64,000 nucleotides of DNA, from assembly GCA_014529385.2 (NCBI GenBank), contig CM043950.1:158077545-158141544 (forward strand), read 5' to 3'. The notes beneath the pieces are model-generated. The model was given only the letters and a program-made list of their open reading frames with translations. It did not search any database and was not told where the DNA came from. A program made the position numbers and the translations under genes. Below are positions 24,036 to 37,767 of the stretch, piece by piece. The DNA is from Adiantum capillus-veneris (lineage: Eukaryota > Streptophyta > Polypodiopsida > Polypodiales > Pteridaceae). Each line of letters opens with the position of its first letter. Positions within the stretch are counted from its first letter, which is position 1.

Positions 24036-25305
24036 CTTTGAAAGAGTCAGTGTCTCTTTTAGTTTTCACATGAAGGTTGGGTGGCAACCAATTGCGATCT
24101 TTTTTAGTTTCCATGAGAATTCTTTTGCTAAAAGCACGTAACTGGTTGGCAACCATTTATGACCCTACTCCTAGGCGCAAAGGTGGAGTAGGCTAGGAAT
24201 CACAGACCACGACAAGCAAACCGACATTTGTGATGTACTTTTTCAAGCTCTCATAAAATTTTAATCACACAACTGCTCGCAGCTCTCACGGGAACGTAAC
24301 ATTGCTAGCTACCGCTTGTGCACAAATGGACAGCTGCCATTGAAGCCAATGTTCGGGAAAAGTGTGCCTTAGCTTAGAGCTGAGACCCCCTAGAAATTTA
24401 TAACTTTAGTAAAATCAATCTCAAAAAAGCAGTCTCGATCGCTAGTCCGTAGCTGAAGGGGAAAATGAGACGAAAGGGAAAATGTCTCCTAATTCTAGAA
24501 CGAGCAGCAACCATTGCCCTATAAGGAAATGTAAATGCAGATGAAAAAAGCTGATCTCTGCCTCATGTTCCCTTCATTGTGCTAAAATCCAAGTTAGGTG
24601 CAAGACCACAATTTAACAAAAATTATTTTATTTTAGCAGTGAGACTAGGCTCTTAGCAATGAGCCGATTGAAAACTCAAAACAACCAATTGAAGGGAGAA
24701 AAAGAAGATAAAATCCGCTTTGAAAATTCAAGAAAATATAGTTTAATTGTAAAAAATGCCGTTATTTTGAAAAATTTCTCTTTGGATCTTTCCTAGATGT
24801 TTGTGAAATTGATTTTTGAAAAATTACCAAAATACACTTCTAATTTGTGGAAATTCCCAAAATACCCCTCAAATTTCTAAAATTCTCAAAATACCCCCAA
24901 TTCCAATAAATTCCCAAAATGCCCTTCAAATTTTCTAAAATTTCCAAAATACCCCTAATTGTGAGAGTAAATTTTTCCAAAAAAAAAAAGTAGTTTTTCA
25001 TAAGATGACTAATTGTCTATCGTACAAGATGTTAAAACTAGAATTTGAGTTGGTTATGTAAGCTTTCAGGATGAATTGTTTCATTATTTTTAGACGTAAT
25101 TATCTTTTTGTGAGGTAATTTGTAACAAATTACATTCTAAGCACCCGAAAATGGATCTCAATTGTCAAAAAGGAATAAAAATTAGAAAATGTCGAACAGT
25201 CCAACCAAAATAGATAAAAGAGTATTTTGAGAATTTCCACAAATTAGTTGGTAAATTTCCCTTGATTTTTTCCCGAACACTGTAGACTGAAGCTTGAAAA
25301 CTGGT

Positions 25306-25307
<2 letters not shown>
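23219..25307. other. No gene seen; microsatellite and short AAAATACCCC repeats
   Basis: A (CT)n(CA)n compound microsatellite occupies 23,941-24,030. From about 24,835 to 24,965 the phrase ATTCCCAAAATACCCCTCAA recurs four or five times with spacing near 30 bp. No coding motif was recognised. Confidence 0.55.
23941..24030. repeat. (CT)n(CA)n microsatellite
   Basis: About 21 CT units are followed by about 24 CA units. Frames across it on both strands are artefacts. Confidence 0.95.

Positions 25308-25364
<57 letters not shown>
25308..25364. repeat. (CT)n(AT)n microsatellite
   Basis: A compound repeat that abuts the palindrome at 25,365. Confidence 0.95.
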
Positions 25365-25365
<1 letters not shown>

Positions 25366-25416
25366 AAAACTCCCTGAAAGAGCGCGCGCCGGCGCGCGCT
25401 CTTTCAGAGAGTTTTT
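25365..25416. repeat. 52-bp near-perfect palindrome with GC core
   Basis: Arms of 26 bp meet with no loop at GCGCGCGCC/GGCGCGCGC, with one mismatch in the outer part and A/T runs at the tips. On RNA this would be a very stable hairpin followed by a T run. It may be the collapsed end of a foldback element. The function is unknown. Confidence 0.85.
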
Positions 25417-27500
25417 TTTTGGGAGCAGGAGACCGGCGCTCCATATTTGGATGATGCGTCAGAGTCGAATGCTTGCACGTCTCCTTCTTGGGCTCCCGGA
25501 TTTCTGACACTCATTTGCCCAAGCTTCGCTTCCTTACGCCTCTATACAATGTCATTGCCCCTCTTCCAGCAATCACATGAGTACCAGTACTAGCTGTGTT
25601 GTTGTTGCTTTTGCTGTCTATATCACTGCATGTGCTACTCCAAGTTACACTCTTGATCCTCCACACAGTAGCAAGGACCTGGTGATTTGCTGTTGCTGCT
25701 CCGGCCTGCATATGTCTCTGGCGTTCCGTTAATGCCGTTACCAATTCCTGGTTGCAGCAGGCTAGGAGGGTGCAAAGACCCGTGTTTATTGCTGTCGATG
25801 CTTGATGGGGGAGGTCCCGCAATTTGATAGTGGGTGGAGACTCCATATTGGTGGCCTTCCGGCATCATGCAATTCCGAAGGCAATCTGCATTGCAATTTG
25901 GTGATAGATGGAGTGCAGGAGCCCAATATGAGCTGATCAATCCCTCCATGATTGCTGCAGATTCCTCATGGATATTGACATGGAAACTCACATGAAGAGG
26001 CCTGCATTGGTGGACTGATGACATTAAACTAAGACCAGCTTTAGTTTTTAGTGCAGAGGAATGAGGACCACCCCTGGGGTAGGCTTGATGTAGTCGTGAT
26101 CGATGGGCACCACCATCAGGCGAATGTCTTAATTACCGCTAGAGCTCGATTCCTGCCAGCGTCATTCCATCCCACAACAGCAGGCGCAGCTGATCATAAT
26201 GAAGGTTTGTTGAAGATGGTCTCATAGGGGCAGCGCCGGCCAACTGGCAACTTGAGGACTTCGAGGAGGATATTGATGAGGACTTCAAGGAGGATGGGTG
26301 GAAAGCTAGCAACCAGCACTTAGCGCTGCGTTAGAGAGAGGCCGGCGAGAGTTCAGGAGTCGAAGTTATGGGGAAGAGCAGGTGCCAGGCACCTCTATAC
26401 GTGTGTGAGTGTGTCATGTCACTTTGCATGCCAATATGAGCCGGCTGGAGCTTCCCAAATATGAGAGAGAGAAAGAGAAGAGGAGAGGGAAGACCTTGCT
26501 ATCATATATAGTCTATCTCCCTATATAGATGCATCTCTACCCTATCCACACCACCTTGCTGCAACGTTTTCCGGGTAAGGGCCCCTCCCAAACTACTGCG
26601 AGCTAGCCTCCGACTACGTCAAGACCTTGATGCCTCTATATTTTGCAAAATCGTTGCCTCGATGCAATGATTTTCGGGTACATGTCCTTCCAAACTGTCG
26701 TGAACTAGGGTTCGACTACATCTATTTGTGTTGCCAACTCAAAGGCACATACTGGGGCAGACTACACAGGGCAGAGGTATGGGCAACAGATCATGGGTAG
26801 CATGGAGTGTCGAAAGTGGTAAATAGGCGGGCAGGCTGGCTAGTGCGGGTGGGAATGGGTAAGTGGTTAAGAAGGCGTATGTGTCTGAGATAGATAAGAC
26901 GTCTCCCTAGTCTGCTGTAGCGAAGCGGGATGCGTTGCCTCCATAACATGCCAATCCTGCTACTGGGCAATAGTTTTGGGCATGCAGCACAAGATACAGG
27001 CGCACACAGGACGGCAGTACAATGCAAGATGGCTACTAGCAGCTCGTTTAAGCGTCAAATTGGACACTGGGGCTAGCTAACTTTCTCAAATGAGGAGAAC
27101 GTGTGGTTGAGTGTGTCAGTGAGAGCGAGAGAAGGGGGGGCACAGGAAGGGGGAGCCCTAGTGCAGGAAGATCATCTCATGAGGCCCCAATTGTCGCCAG
27201 CTTATGTGACTTTTAGAGTGCGTGGTAGAGAGAAGCGGTGCTAGTGAGCAAGAGACACGGCACTGAAAATTTATTGAACTCGGCCGTTGATGCGCTGGGT
27301 CTCAGAGAAGAGAGGGAGTGTAACTGGCTAGATTGGCTAGACTTGCTCACTCCCTGCTTTTGTGGAACTCTAGAAGGAGGTGGAGATGAAGGGATTGCTG
27401 AAGCAGGGCATCGGCATATCAGGGTCATTAATCTTGATGCGAAACCAGAAAGGTAGAGTTTTTGAGAAGGGTTTCCTTAGCTGTGAGTGTGCAACTATGG
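25417..27500. other. No recognised gene; unassigned open frames
   Basis: A minus-strand frame at 25,635-26,024 (129 residues, Ser/Pro/Asn-rich, PPSSID...SLHPPSLLQPG) is the longest. It shows no domain and is overlapped by a second frame of similar length, so it may be chance or a low-complexity exon. Other frames up to 27,456 are short. Confidence 0.4.
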
Positions 27501-27510
27501 AAGACGAACC

Positions 27511-29600
<2,090 letters not shown>

Positions 29601-29639
29601 GTGGGGTTTTGCTCGTTTTTATGATTGCTCGGAAAAGTT

Positions 29640-29825
29640 TGCTCGAAATTTGAAATTCCTCAACCTAGATCACCAATTACGATGGGCTTGACTACGAAGA
29701 ACATAATGACCAAGTTTGGACTCAACTACAATATAGCACATACATGTAGCAAGGATTATATCTTATATAGAGACCAAGTTGAGAGCAAAGAGACATTTAC
29801 AAATATGATACCTCATGTAACTTAA
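29640..29825 (+). pseudogene. TNP2-type transposase relic of another CACTA lineage
   Basis: The frame contains KNIMTKFGLNYNIAHTCSKD and YILYRDQVES. These match the TNP2 segment with family form K(I/L)xxxLGLxYxxIHACPNDCILYRNxYxxLxxCPxC. The Cys of CPNDC is replaced (CSKDY) and the zinc-like CPxC is lost. Downstream KKIP near 29,848 could be the next conserved block before stops set in. It differs clearly from the three TNP2 copies elsewhere in the window, so it comes from a separate element. No termini were found. Confidence 0.6.
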
Positions 29826-30408
29826 GATAAGAATAAAAAGATTCCTTAAAATTGCTTCTCTATTTTCCATTGGCTATCTCTGCACAAAACAATTTTTTTA
29901 GATCCTAGACTTGGAAAAACTTAAGCAAAGAATGCAAGTACATATGGGATTATGCATCGAGGACCATATGGATATGCTGCAAATGTCTCGTCAAAATGTT
30001 TAACAAACACATACCATATATAAGAAGCATGCTGATGAGAAACATCGGCAAATCACTTTCATGGAAAGTCCAAAAGAGGTACTCTTACATATTCCAGAAC
30101 CTTCAAAAAGTCTAAAAACTGGTCATTTATCTTGTTTCTGCTACAATATCGTGCCATCAACAAAATACTCAAGCGAGTTGGCGATATGGTTTGCACAATC
30201 TTGTATTCATTCAAACTTTCATGTAGACCATTTTAGTAAACATTCAGGGAAGGCAATGTAATCCAACAAGATTTTCTTATTGATTTTATTGAACCTCCCA
30301 CTCAACCATGAGTAATTTTAGGACAATGGTAGGATTAGGAGGGCATGGCCTTGGTGGAAAAGTGATGACTATGCATGCATTATCAATGGATTTCCTAAAA
30401 AAGGCCAG

Positions 30409-30645
30409 GTAGCCTATAAAGAAATGCAATTGGGTGGAGATGAGCATGCAAAGTTTCTAGTGGCCTATATAGCATGCATTCCTATATAGGCCACATGGCC
30501 TATATAGGAATGAAATTGGGTGGATATAAGCATGCAAAGTTCTTGGTGGCCTATATACCATGCATTCCTACATAGGCTAGGTGGCCTATATAGGAATGGT
30601 GGTTGGGTAGATATGAGCATGAAAAGTTTTTGGTAGTCATTCATT
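30409..30645. repeat. 86-bp tandem repeat, 2.7 copies
   Basis: Copies start at 30,409, 30,495 and 30,581, exactly 86 bp apart, each beginning with a form of GTGGCCTATATAGGAATG. The unit also contains the palindrome CCTATATAGG and GAGCATGCAAAGTT. The third copy decays after about 60 bp. Confidence 0.9.
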
Positions 30646-30760
30646 CCCCACGGTGTATCCCAATGTATATGGAGGAGAAGATCTTACCTCTAGTATGGGG
30701 TAGTGTCTAATCTCTAATTCAAAAATCAATTAACTTTATATCCATAGGAAGGTCACATAT

Positions 30761-30947
30761 ACCTCACTCACTAGTGGTTTACAGTAGACCGTTGTACTAG
30801 TTTCCTCCATTATGTTGTTATTTCTTCCTTATGGATTGTAGACCTCTTATCTTGAGTTAGTGAAGAAGAAGAAGAAGAATAGTCTTTTGGCACACTTATC
30901 CACTCACCTCACTCACTAGCGGTTTACACTAGATTGTTGTACTAGTT
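30761..30947. repeat. 43-bp direct repeat pair, 145 bp apart
   Basis: ACCTCACTCACTAGTGGTTT... at 30,761-30,803 recurs at 30,906-30,947 with a few changes. The spacer holds a (GAA)n run. Confidence 0.7.
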
Positions 30948-31171
30948 CCCATTTATATTGTTCAATGACCTACAAAAATGAAAATCTGCATTCTTCCTAC
31001 AAGTATGGCTGCAAAAAAAGAGCATACACACTTGCAATACTCTATCCTCTCAAGCTTGGGAATGTCCCTAAAGCTTCCATGAGCACAGATCTGGTGGTTG
31101 CTCACCGATCTCAAGCTCCCACCAAAAACAAGCTCACCTCTCTGTAGCACTCCATCTGCCGTGCAATCAAA

Positions 31172-31183
31172 GCTCTGGTACCA
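31172..31183 (-). other. PBS-like site of a copia-type element
   Basis: Minus-strand TGGTACCAGAGC differs by one base from the tRNA-iMet PBS TGGTATCAGAGC. It lies two bases inside a sequence ending TTCACA, as expected beside a 5' LTR. Confidence 0.6.
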
Positions 31184-31185
31184 AT

Positions 31186-31443
31186 TGTGAAGGAATGGAT
31201 TGTAGGTGTGCGTGTGTGCATCAAAGATGGAGAGAGTAAGAGGGAGAGAGAGAGAGAGAGAGCACCGCACAGGGATGTGGGGTGGAGCTCCCAAATATCA
31301 CTATATAAGCACAATGTGAGAATGAGTGAGAGCTCCTTATTCTTTATACATACAAAGAATAAGGAGATAAATGTGGACGGTTGTCGGACACTGGCCGATG
31401 GATACGAGCAAAGCATGGTGAGGCACACCGCCTTTACCTAACA
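31186..31443 (-). repeat. Probable lone copia 5' LTR
   Basis: Placed next to the PBS, this 258-bp segment on the minus strand starts TGTTAGGTAAAGG and ends ACA, typical copia LTR borders. It holds a (GA)n run, a TATA-like CTTATATAG (complement of 31,301-31,310) and a hairpin with 13-bp arms (31,333-31,345 and 31,354-31,366). No second copy is in the window, so it is a truncated element. Confidence 0.5.
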
Positions 31444-32023
31444 ATAAGGAGGGTGTGGATGCCCATATGAGCTTGGACGAGGACCGCCCAAAGGCATAAA
31501 ATGGAAGAGGACCGCCCAAGGGAGGGAAAATATGGCCACCCTAAATTAATAGGGTGTGGACAAGGGGGGAAAAGAACCCCATGGAGTGCAGGCAACAAAC
31601 GAGCTCAAGGGGCGAGGAAGATGCACTCGCATCGGGCTATGTAGGGCTTGGATGAGCATTGGCATGAAGCGAGAAGCTCAGAAGCCCATGGCGACTCACT
31701 TTGGCTCCACTCCTGTCGGATATGGTGTAGGTGTAGGTGCGACATGCCACGTCATTGATTTGTTTCCCATAGTAATGACTGTGCTGTCGTTGCTTAGAAA
31801 GTGGGGAGCATTTAAAAGGGGAATTTTTCAAAGGTAAAAATTCTAGGAGAATAGCGTGTGGGTGAGAAAGAAAAGGTAAAAACCAAAGGGGATAACAAGA
31901 GGGAAAGAGAGGTGAAGGAAGAAGGAGCTTGAGAAGGATGAAGCCATGGAGTCGGAGCTCGAAAGAAGAAGTGAAGGGCGAAGCCGGTCTCTCGGCTTAG
32001 GATGCAAGGCAAAGAAGGAGCTC

Positions 32024-32141
<118 letters not shown>

Positions 32142-33486
32142 CTCGCTCTCTTCCAAAATTATCATGAAAGAAGGATAATAAGGGCACCGCAAGGGAGGCG
32201 ACTGGGCCAATCTCTCTTGCTCTCTCCGAAATATGTAAAGCATGAGGCTATGCTATTTCTCTTGGACTCGGCTTCAACATAAGCACGAGATTAGTACTCT
32301 TGGTCTAATTTGGGAGCATTAAAAACTCTAAACTCTATCAGCATCGTGAACGGCAAACACTTATTATCGAATTCCACTTTGGCTAATCATTAGATGCTGA
32401 CCCAGCTCGCCTTGCGAACCCATTATCCCTCTTTGGTGAGCCCGACGTTGGAGAAGGAAAATGGGGGAACACACCCGGCACAACAACAAAGGCCTCCCTT
32501 TAGATCAGGGTATCCACAACACCCCTATCCTCTCATGAAACACCTTAGAAAATGCACTTTACACTAGCTGAACACCACCTGATCTTTTCCCAAGCTTACA
32601 CACTCCACAAGTCCACCACAGAACGCACACATATTGGCATGATCGATCGATCTCCACCCTTAAACACACAAGCAACCATTCAATCTCACTCTCTCACACA
32701 AAACACTGATGGCTGGAGGGGGAACACACTTCCACACTACCGACACCACAGGGAAACACAAGAGTAGGAGAAAGAGAAGGGGGGAACGGGAAACGACAAC
32801 AAAGTAGGGCAACAATGGCTTGCTTATGCTTCAAAAGGCATGTATAGAGCTTACAATGCCATCACAATGGCCATTTTCAAGAGAAATTACAAAGGGCTTT
32901 GACAGACGTGACTCTTCTGCCCAAGAGCTCCACTGTGCAAGATTTAAACGGCACAAAAAGGTCCCCATTTTTTTAAAAAAATGACCTTTATAGTGGGGGG
33001 GTCTTCAACTTTGGAAATTGCACTTTAATTGGCCCATATGGCACCCCAATTTGGAAACATAGGAAGGGGGGAGAGTTTGCTTTCATATGCTCTCTTTTTC
33101 CCTCTTTGGCTTGTGCTCTTGAAGGGGGGATGCACTAGCAATGTCGGTAGTGCCCCTTGGCATCATTTTTTATCTTTATTATTATTTTGTTCTTTATATT
33201 CACCTTTGGGAGGCTACCCTTTGACTGCTTCCACTTGCCTGTGACCGTCCACCCAATTTGACCTTTTGATTTTCCTTGGAATTTCCCTCTTTATCTCCTC
33301 ATTTGACCTCTTTTTCCCTCCTTTGGTCGGCCTGGCCTTGCATTGCCCATCCTTCTTTGTCCAACAAATTCAAAGACCTTTTGGCTTGCCCACTAGGAGC
33401 CCTTGCCTTTGAATACACTCGAGTCTCTCCTTTTCTCTCACCCCATGGAAATCATACCCTCCTCCCAAGCACTAGCAAGGTCGCTA

Positions 33487-33496
33487 GTGTGTGTGT

Positions 33497-33527
<31 letters not shown>

Positions 33528-33529
33528 GT
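33487..33529. repeat. (GT)n(G)n tract
   Basis: A dinucleotide repeat running into a homopolymer of about 18 G. Confidence 0.95.
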
Positions 33530-34959
33530 TGCTTGACTTAATTCTCAAAAGAGGCCCCCCTCGAGGGAGCGGAAAATGTCTCCTAACGGGTGCGATGCCA
33601 TGTCATCAATTGCCACCACTGGCGAGCCACCCGCTCTCCATCACTGGTTGTCAGCTACCGTTGCACACAGCTTCCACCTTCCAAAATCACCACAGTGCCC
33701 CGTTAGACCCCACACACAGTGCCCAGAGTGCGATCGGCATGCCCCGCCTTAGCCATGAGAACGGAGCTCTCACTCCCCAGCTCGACATTCTTACTCACGC
33801 TCCCATCTTGGACTTATACCCCATTTCGTGGAGACTGTTCTGTGTATGTGGGACAAGTCCATGACACGTGGCCTCACCACGAGGCCCAGGCCTCCTAAGG
33901 CCCTTGAAATTCCATCCAAAAAAACCCCTTTGAAGATACAAATCCCCCCCCCCCTTTTGAAGGCTTGCTAATCCGTGCTTCAAGATCGGATTCTCAAGCC
34001 GCAGAGTTTGCCAAAAATTCATCATAGCGACTCCGACCCTCTTTAGCCTTGCTGCATTTCGACTTCTATGAGCTCTCAAACGGAGGCTGCAAAAGAACAC
34101 AAAAAGCATCTGATGTTGAACCGTATGCAATTGATGCTGACTTCTTGCAGTCGTATCTTGCTGATCAAGAATCTGATTGACAAGCGGTTGACTTCTATGG
34201 ACTTCATAGGTCATGTACCACATTCTCAAACTTAGTTGAGGCCCAAAAAATTCCAGATGGAACGACTCTCCATGCGGTCAACCGGTCATAATTGGCCCCC
34301 GAAAACTCTTTTGATGGCCATAACTTGCTATCCAGAGCTCTAATTTGCAATCCAAAAAGATAAGCATGCTCCATAATTTGAGCACTATGTGTCTAAACAC
34401 TAATATTCACTTGGGCCACCTGTCCCTAACATCCCTATCTGTTGGGGATCTGCAACACCTTCTAACTTTGAACTTCAGTATCTTGCACACCGGGGCTCTG
34501 TTTGATGAGCCGTCTGGACCAGCTTCTAGAGCACATCAAACCCCAAATTATAGAGCACAAATATGGCACTTCAAGCACCTTTACCTGCTATCCCATCTAG
34601 ACCCTTCTCAAAGACTTTTTGGCCTAGGATGCCGCATTAAGCATACATTCCCGCTACCCTTTGGCTGCCCAGGACCTTGATACCTGCTCTAGCCTTTTGC
34701 ACCACAACTGCTTGCAGGCTTAGCCTGTCATTACACACTTTCCAGCTTGGAACAACTTTGGCTGCACAAATGCGATAGTGAGCCGGGGTGGGAAAGTTTT
34801 GCAGAGAAGATGCATAGCTGCACCGCAAGAGGTGGCAATGCAGAAGATGATGCAACAATTTTCTGCCTACGTGAAGTAGCAGCAGACTACACAATAGCAA
34901 TTTAATTCGCACTAGCGGATAGGAAAAGCTTGACAAGCAATACACGACAAACAAATTAT

Positions 34960-35594
34960 AGCGGTTCGAGGTCGAGATGTTTCAAAATTTTGCCAAGTTT
35001 ATGAGAAATCTATGGAGGATATGGGATTGATGATCATGAAGCAGTTGAAGGTTTTTAATTACTTGATTATTGTGCTAGAACTTAGCGCTTAAATAGGGGA
35101 GATACAAACTGCACAAGACCAAATTGGCAAAAAGAAGGCATTACAGGAGGAGTATTTCCTTGAAGACTCTCAAAGGGTAACTAACGAAAGTTTTATGAAG
35201 TGGATCCAACAAAAAAACAAGAACTTATGTGCTCGAACGAGAATTTGAAAAGAAATTTGAGCAGTTATCTATAAGAGAGCAACGGTCATTGAAACCAAAA
35301 TGGGTAGAGCTATTTGTCCAATCTACCGACCCATTGCTTCAAAAGAGCAAGGTGTAACTACTTGAGGATTCAACAGGTGAATTGGGTTTAACATCTGATT
35401 GAAAGATGATTTTTGAAGCAGTCAACATGATTGTAAAGGGTGTATAAGCTAATTTTTGAAGTAGCCAACATGATCGTAGAGCGACATATGAGGGCGGATA
35501 AGCTTATTGTGGTTGATCCCATGGAGGAAACAGATGAGGAAATTAAGGAGAAGTCAACCTCAAAAATTAGAAGAGCCAGTTCCAGAAAAGCTGA
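34960..35594 (+). pseudogene. Gypsy-type gag relic, left part (split by CACTA element 2)
   Basis: Frames give REFEKKFEQLSIREQRSL, then KWVELFVQSTDPLLQKSKV, a stop, LLEDSTGELGLTSD, a stop and KMIFEAVN. This resembles the C-terminal half of Ty3/gypsy-type gag capsids (pattern FxxxFxxLSxxxRxxLxxxKVxLFLQxxDPxLQxKLxxLLED...GLTxxWxxVxEAV). A later segment reads RADKLIVVDPMEETDEEIKEK. Several stops and frameshifts are present. The sequence ends at the TGA target site of CACTA element 2 and resumes at 43,595. Confidence 0.6.
35592..35594. other. Left target-site duplication TGA of CACTA element 2
   Basis: TGA directly before the left terminus equals TGA at 43,595-43,597 directly after the right terminus. 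Three-base duplications are the rule for CACTA elements. Confidence 0.8.
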
Positions 35595-35626
35595 CACAAC
35601 AAGAGGTTGTGTGCTCTTGTGATGCT

Positions 35627-35812
35627 GTTAGCGACGAAAATACACTGGGTTTTTATAACCCCCGGCGTCGCTAAAACCGTCGCTAATAGCGTCGCTACGA
35701 GAGCGTCGCTATAAGCGTCGCTATATAGAGACGGTCATAGCGACGTTTACACAGAAGTCTATAGCGACGCTCTAGAGCCATAAATAGCGACGGTTATAGC
35801 GACGCCTGAGAG
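35627..35812. repeat. Left subterminal repeat cluster of CACTA element 2
   Basis: About ten copies of GCGTCGCTA or its complement TAGCGACGC lie in 185 bp, in both orientations. In En/Spm such clusters are TNPA binding sites. Here the likely binder is the TNPA-like product encoded at 36,186-37,495. Confidence 0.8.
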
Positions 35813-36185
35813 AATTTTTTTTTGGTGACAGGGCATTGAATGCCCTGCCACCCATCAACCATATTGTACTTGATTCACTTTTTAAAAAAAGTGCAAGGGT
35901 AGATAATAGACCCAAAATAGTCACCCACAAGACGCATTGTTTGCAAAATTGACAAGCGTAAAATTGACAATTGTACACATCATAGGCAAAATGAATTGAT
36001 TGGCAAATGTAATAATGACAATTGTACAACATCATAGGCATAAAGAATTGATTGGCAAAATGAACTGCGGTGACAAATGTAATAATATACATGGTTCAAA
36101 AAGACGTATAAAATCCGTCTCATGATACATAAGCTATGAGAAACCCTAAACTAATGCTATCTAGCTACGGCTAAACTGACGTCGT

Positions 36186-37495
36186 CTAGTCAGACGTCTC
36201 ATCGCGTCCAAGCGGCGTATCTGTCGGATTCTGCAAAAAAAGACAATAAGACAGCTTTCAGTAAGTATAAACATATAACGACATTTATAAAACAATACAA
36301 AAAATAGAAAAGAGTAAACCCTAATACTAACCATGCCGCCGCGAGAACTGAGAATGTGCATCAGGGCGTTTAAGCCCTTCCTGCCTGCGTACTCGCGCTC
36401 GTACGGTGTGGGATCACGTCCTGTCATCGACCACTGTCAAAACATACAAAGATTTCATTATGTTAGAATCAAAAAACTCATAAACCCTAAACTATCGAAC
36501 ATAAAGAGCAATGCGAAAACACTTACAAAATCGGCCTCAAATGATGCCCATCCACCGCTCCCCAAGTGGTGTGAGCTCCCTGCCTCTACTCGCGCTCTGG
36601 CTGCATCCTTTTGTTGCTTCCGCTTGTCGGGATTCTCGCGCGCTGCTTTCTTCGCATTCTTCCAATCTTCTTTGGCCAGCCAATCTGGCCTGTTCCACCC
36701 ATGCTTGATTACTTTTTGCACTTCGGAACGCTTATGTTTGCAGTATTTGCGCATTTGAATCTTCATCAGGTCTTCATTGAAGCGTTGATCCCGTGTTGGA
36801 ACGGGAAACTCATCATGAAGTATGCTGATGACTCTGTTTTTTAAATCACTTGGTACTTCACTCCATTTGTTTAGTATGTAGTGTCTAAACAGCTGAGAGC
36901 AAAGACCACGCATGCGCGAGATCACCTTCTTGCCGTCATCATCCATGACGATGCCGCCGTTGAAGTCGACGGAGTAAGTCAAGCCCTCTGGCCGGTGACG
37001 CGTGAACCTGGGTGTCCTGGCAGGGGTCTCTAGCGGCGTGTCGATGGGGGTACGGACGTCAGGTGTCTCCACCGGCGTCTGGGCCCCGAAGCGAGGAGTG
37101 TCGAGTGGGGTGGCTCCTGGCGGAGTAGGTAGAGGTGTGTAGCTGCTAGGAACAGTCAGCCGTGCAAAACCTGGCGTAAATGGGGATGCTGTGGTTGGTG
37201 TGGGGGTGGGCAAAGAAGGGGAGGGTAAAGAGCCTCGTCGAACACGAGGCGGTGTGGAGGCATCGGCGGTGGAATCCCCACAACAACCGCCACCGCCACC
37301 ACTAGAACGCCGGTGTCTAGACGAGTGTGAAGATCGTCTCGTCGACGCCGAAGCTTCGGAGTGCGCCGAATGCTCCGAAAGAGAGGGAGATGCGGATGGA
37401 GTAGGAACGCGCGATGATGCGCCAGAGCGATGACGCTCCACGTACCACTGTCTCTGTTGCGGTGACAAAGAAGAAAGAAACTTCTCATCATCCAT
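36186..37495 (-). CDS. TNPA-like CACTA protein (plant transposase, PF03004-type)
   Basis: This is the second CACTA gene. In En/Spm the TNPA product binds subterminal motifs and brings the ends together. Three exons join in phase: 37,495-36,527, 36,433-36,332 and 36,230-36,186, about 370 residues, with GT-AG introns. Start ATG 37,495 (MDDEKFLSSL) follows a possible acceptor in the 5' UTR. The first 190 residues are low-complexity Ser/Pro/Thr with TPxETP-like repeats. The conserved part follows: KKVISRMRGLCSQLF, KWSEVPSDLK, W-rich KHGWNRPDWL, KNAKKAARENPDKRKQ, GGWASFEADF, WSMTGRDPTPYEREYAGRKG. It ends DTPLGRDETSD. No stop or frameshift is seen. It lies about 270 bp downstream of TNP2 on the same strand. 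Confidence 0.85.
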
Positions 37496-37767
37496 ACCTG
37501 CATTAAACACACGAATATTTAAACTTAATATTGAATGAATAGAGTAGACAATGATGCAAAGACCATTAAATACAATGACGTAATGACTCATATAAATACA
37601 ATGACGCAATGAATTGAGTGATAGAAGAGGCAAGTCGAAAACTCAGAATTTTCAATCAAAAGATGTGAGCGCGAGTAGAAAAGAGCGTTATACACCATGG
37701 AAGGTACTTAGAGAGCCAGAGCTTTTACAACACGGAGCAAAATTGTTCAAATACAATATTTGTGGCT

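Noticed and set aside
25511-26024. Minus-strand frames of 111 and 129 residues as a possible host exon
   Set aside because: The two frames overlap in different registers and neither shows a known domain or convincing splice sites. I kept only a note in the region entry.
30409-30645. CRISPR-like direct repeats
   Set aside because: The repeats are contiguous 86-bp units with no unique spacers, and the genome is a plant.
36333-36844. Plus-strand frames of up to 141 residues at 36,333-36,844 and 37,191-37,433
   Set aside because: They are shadows of the TNPA-like gene on the opposite strand.
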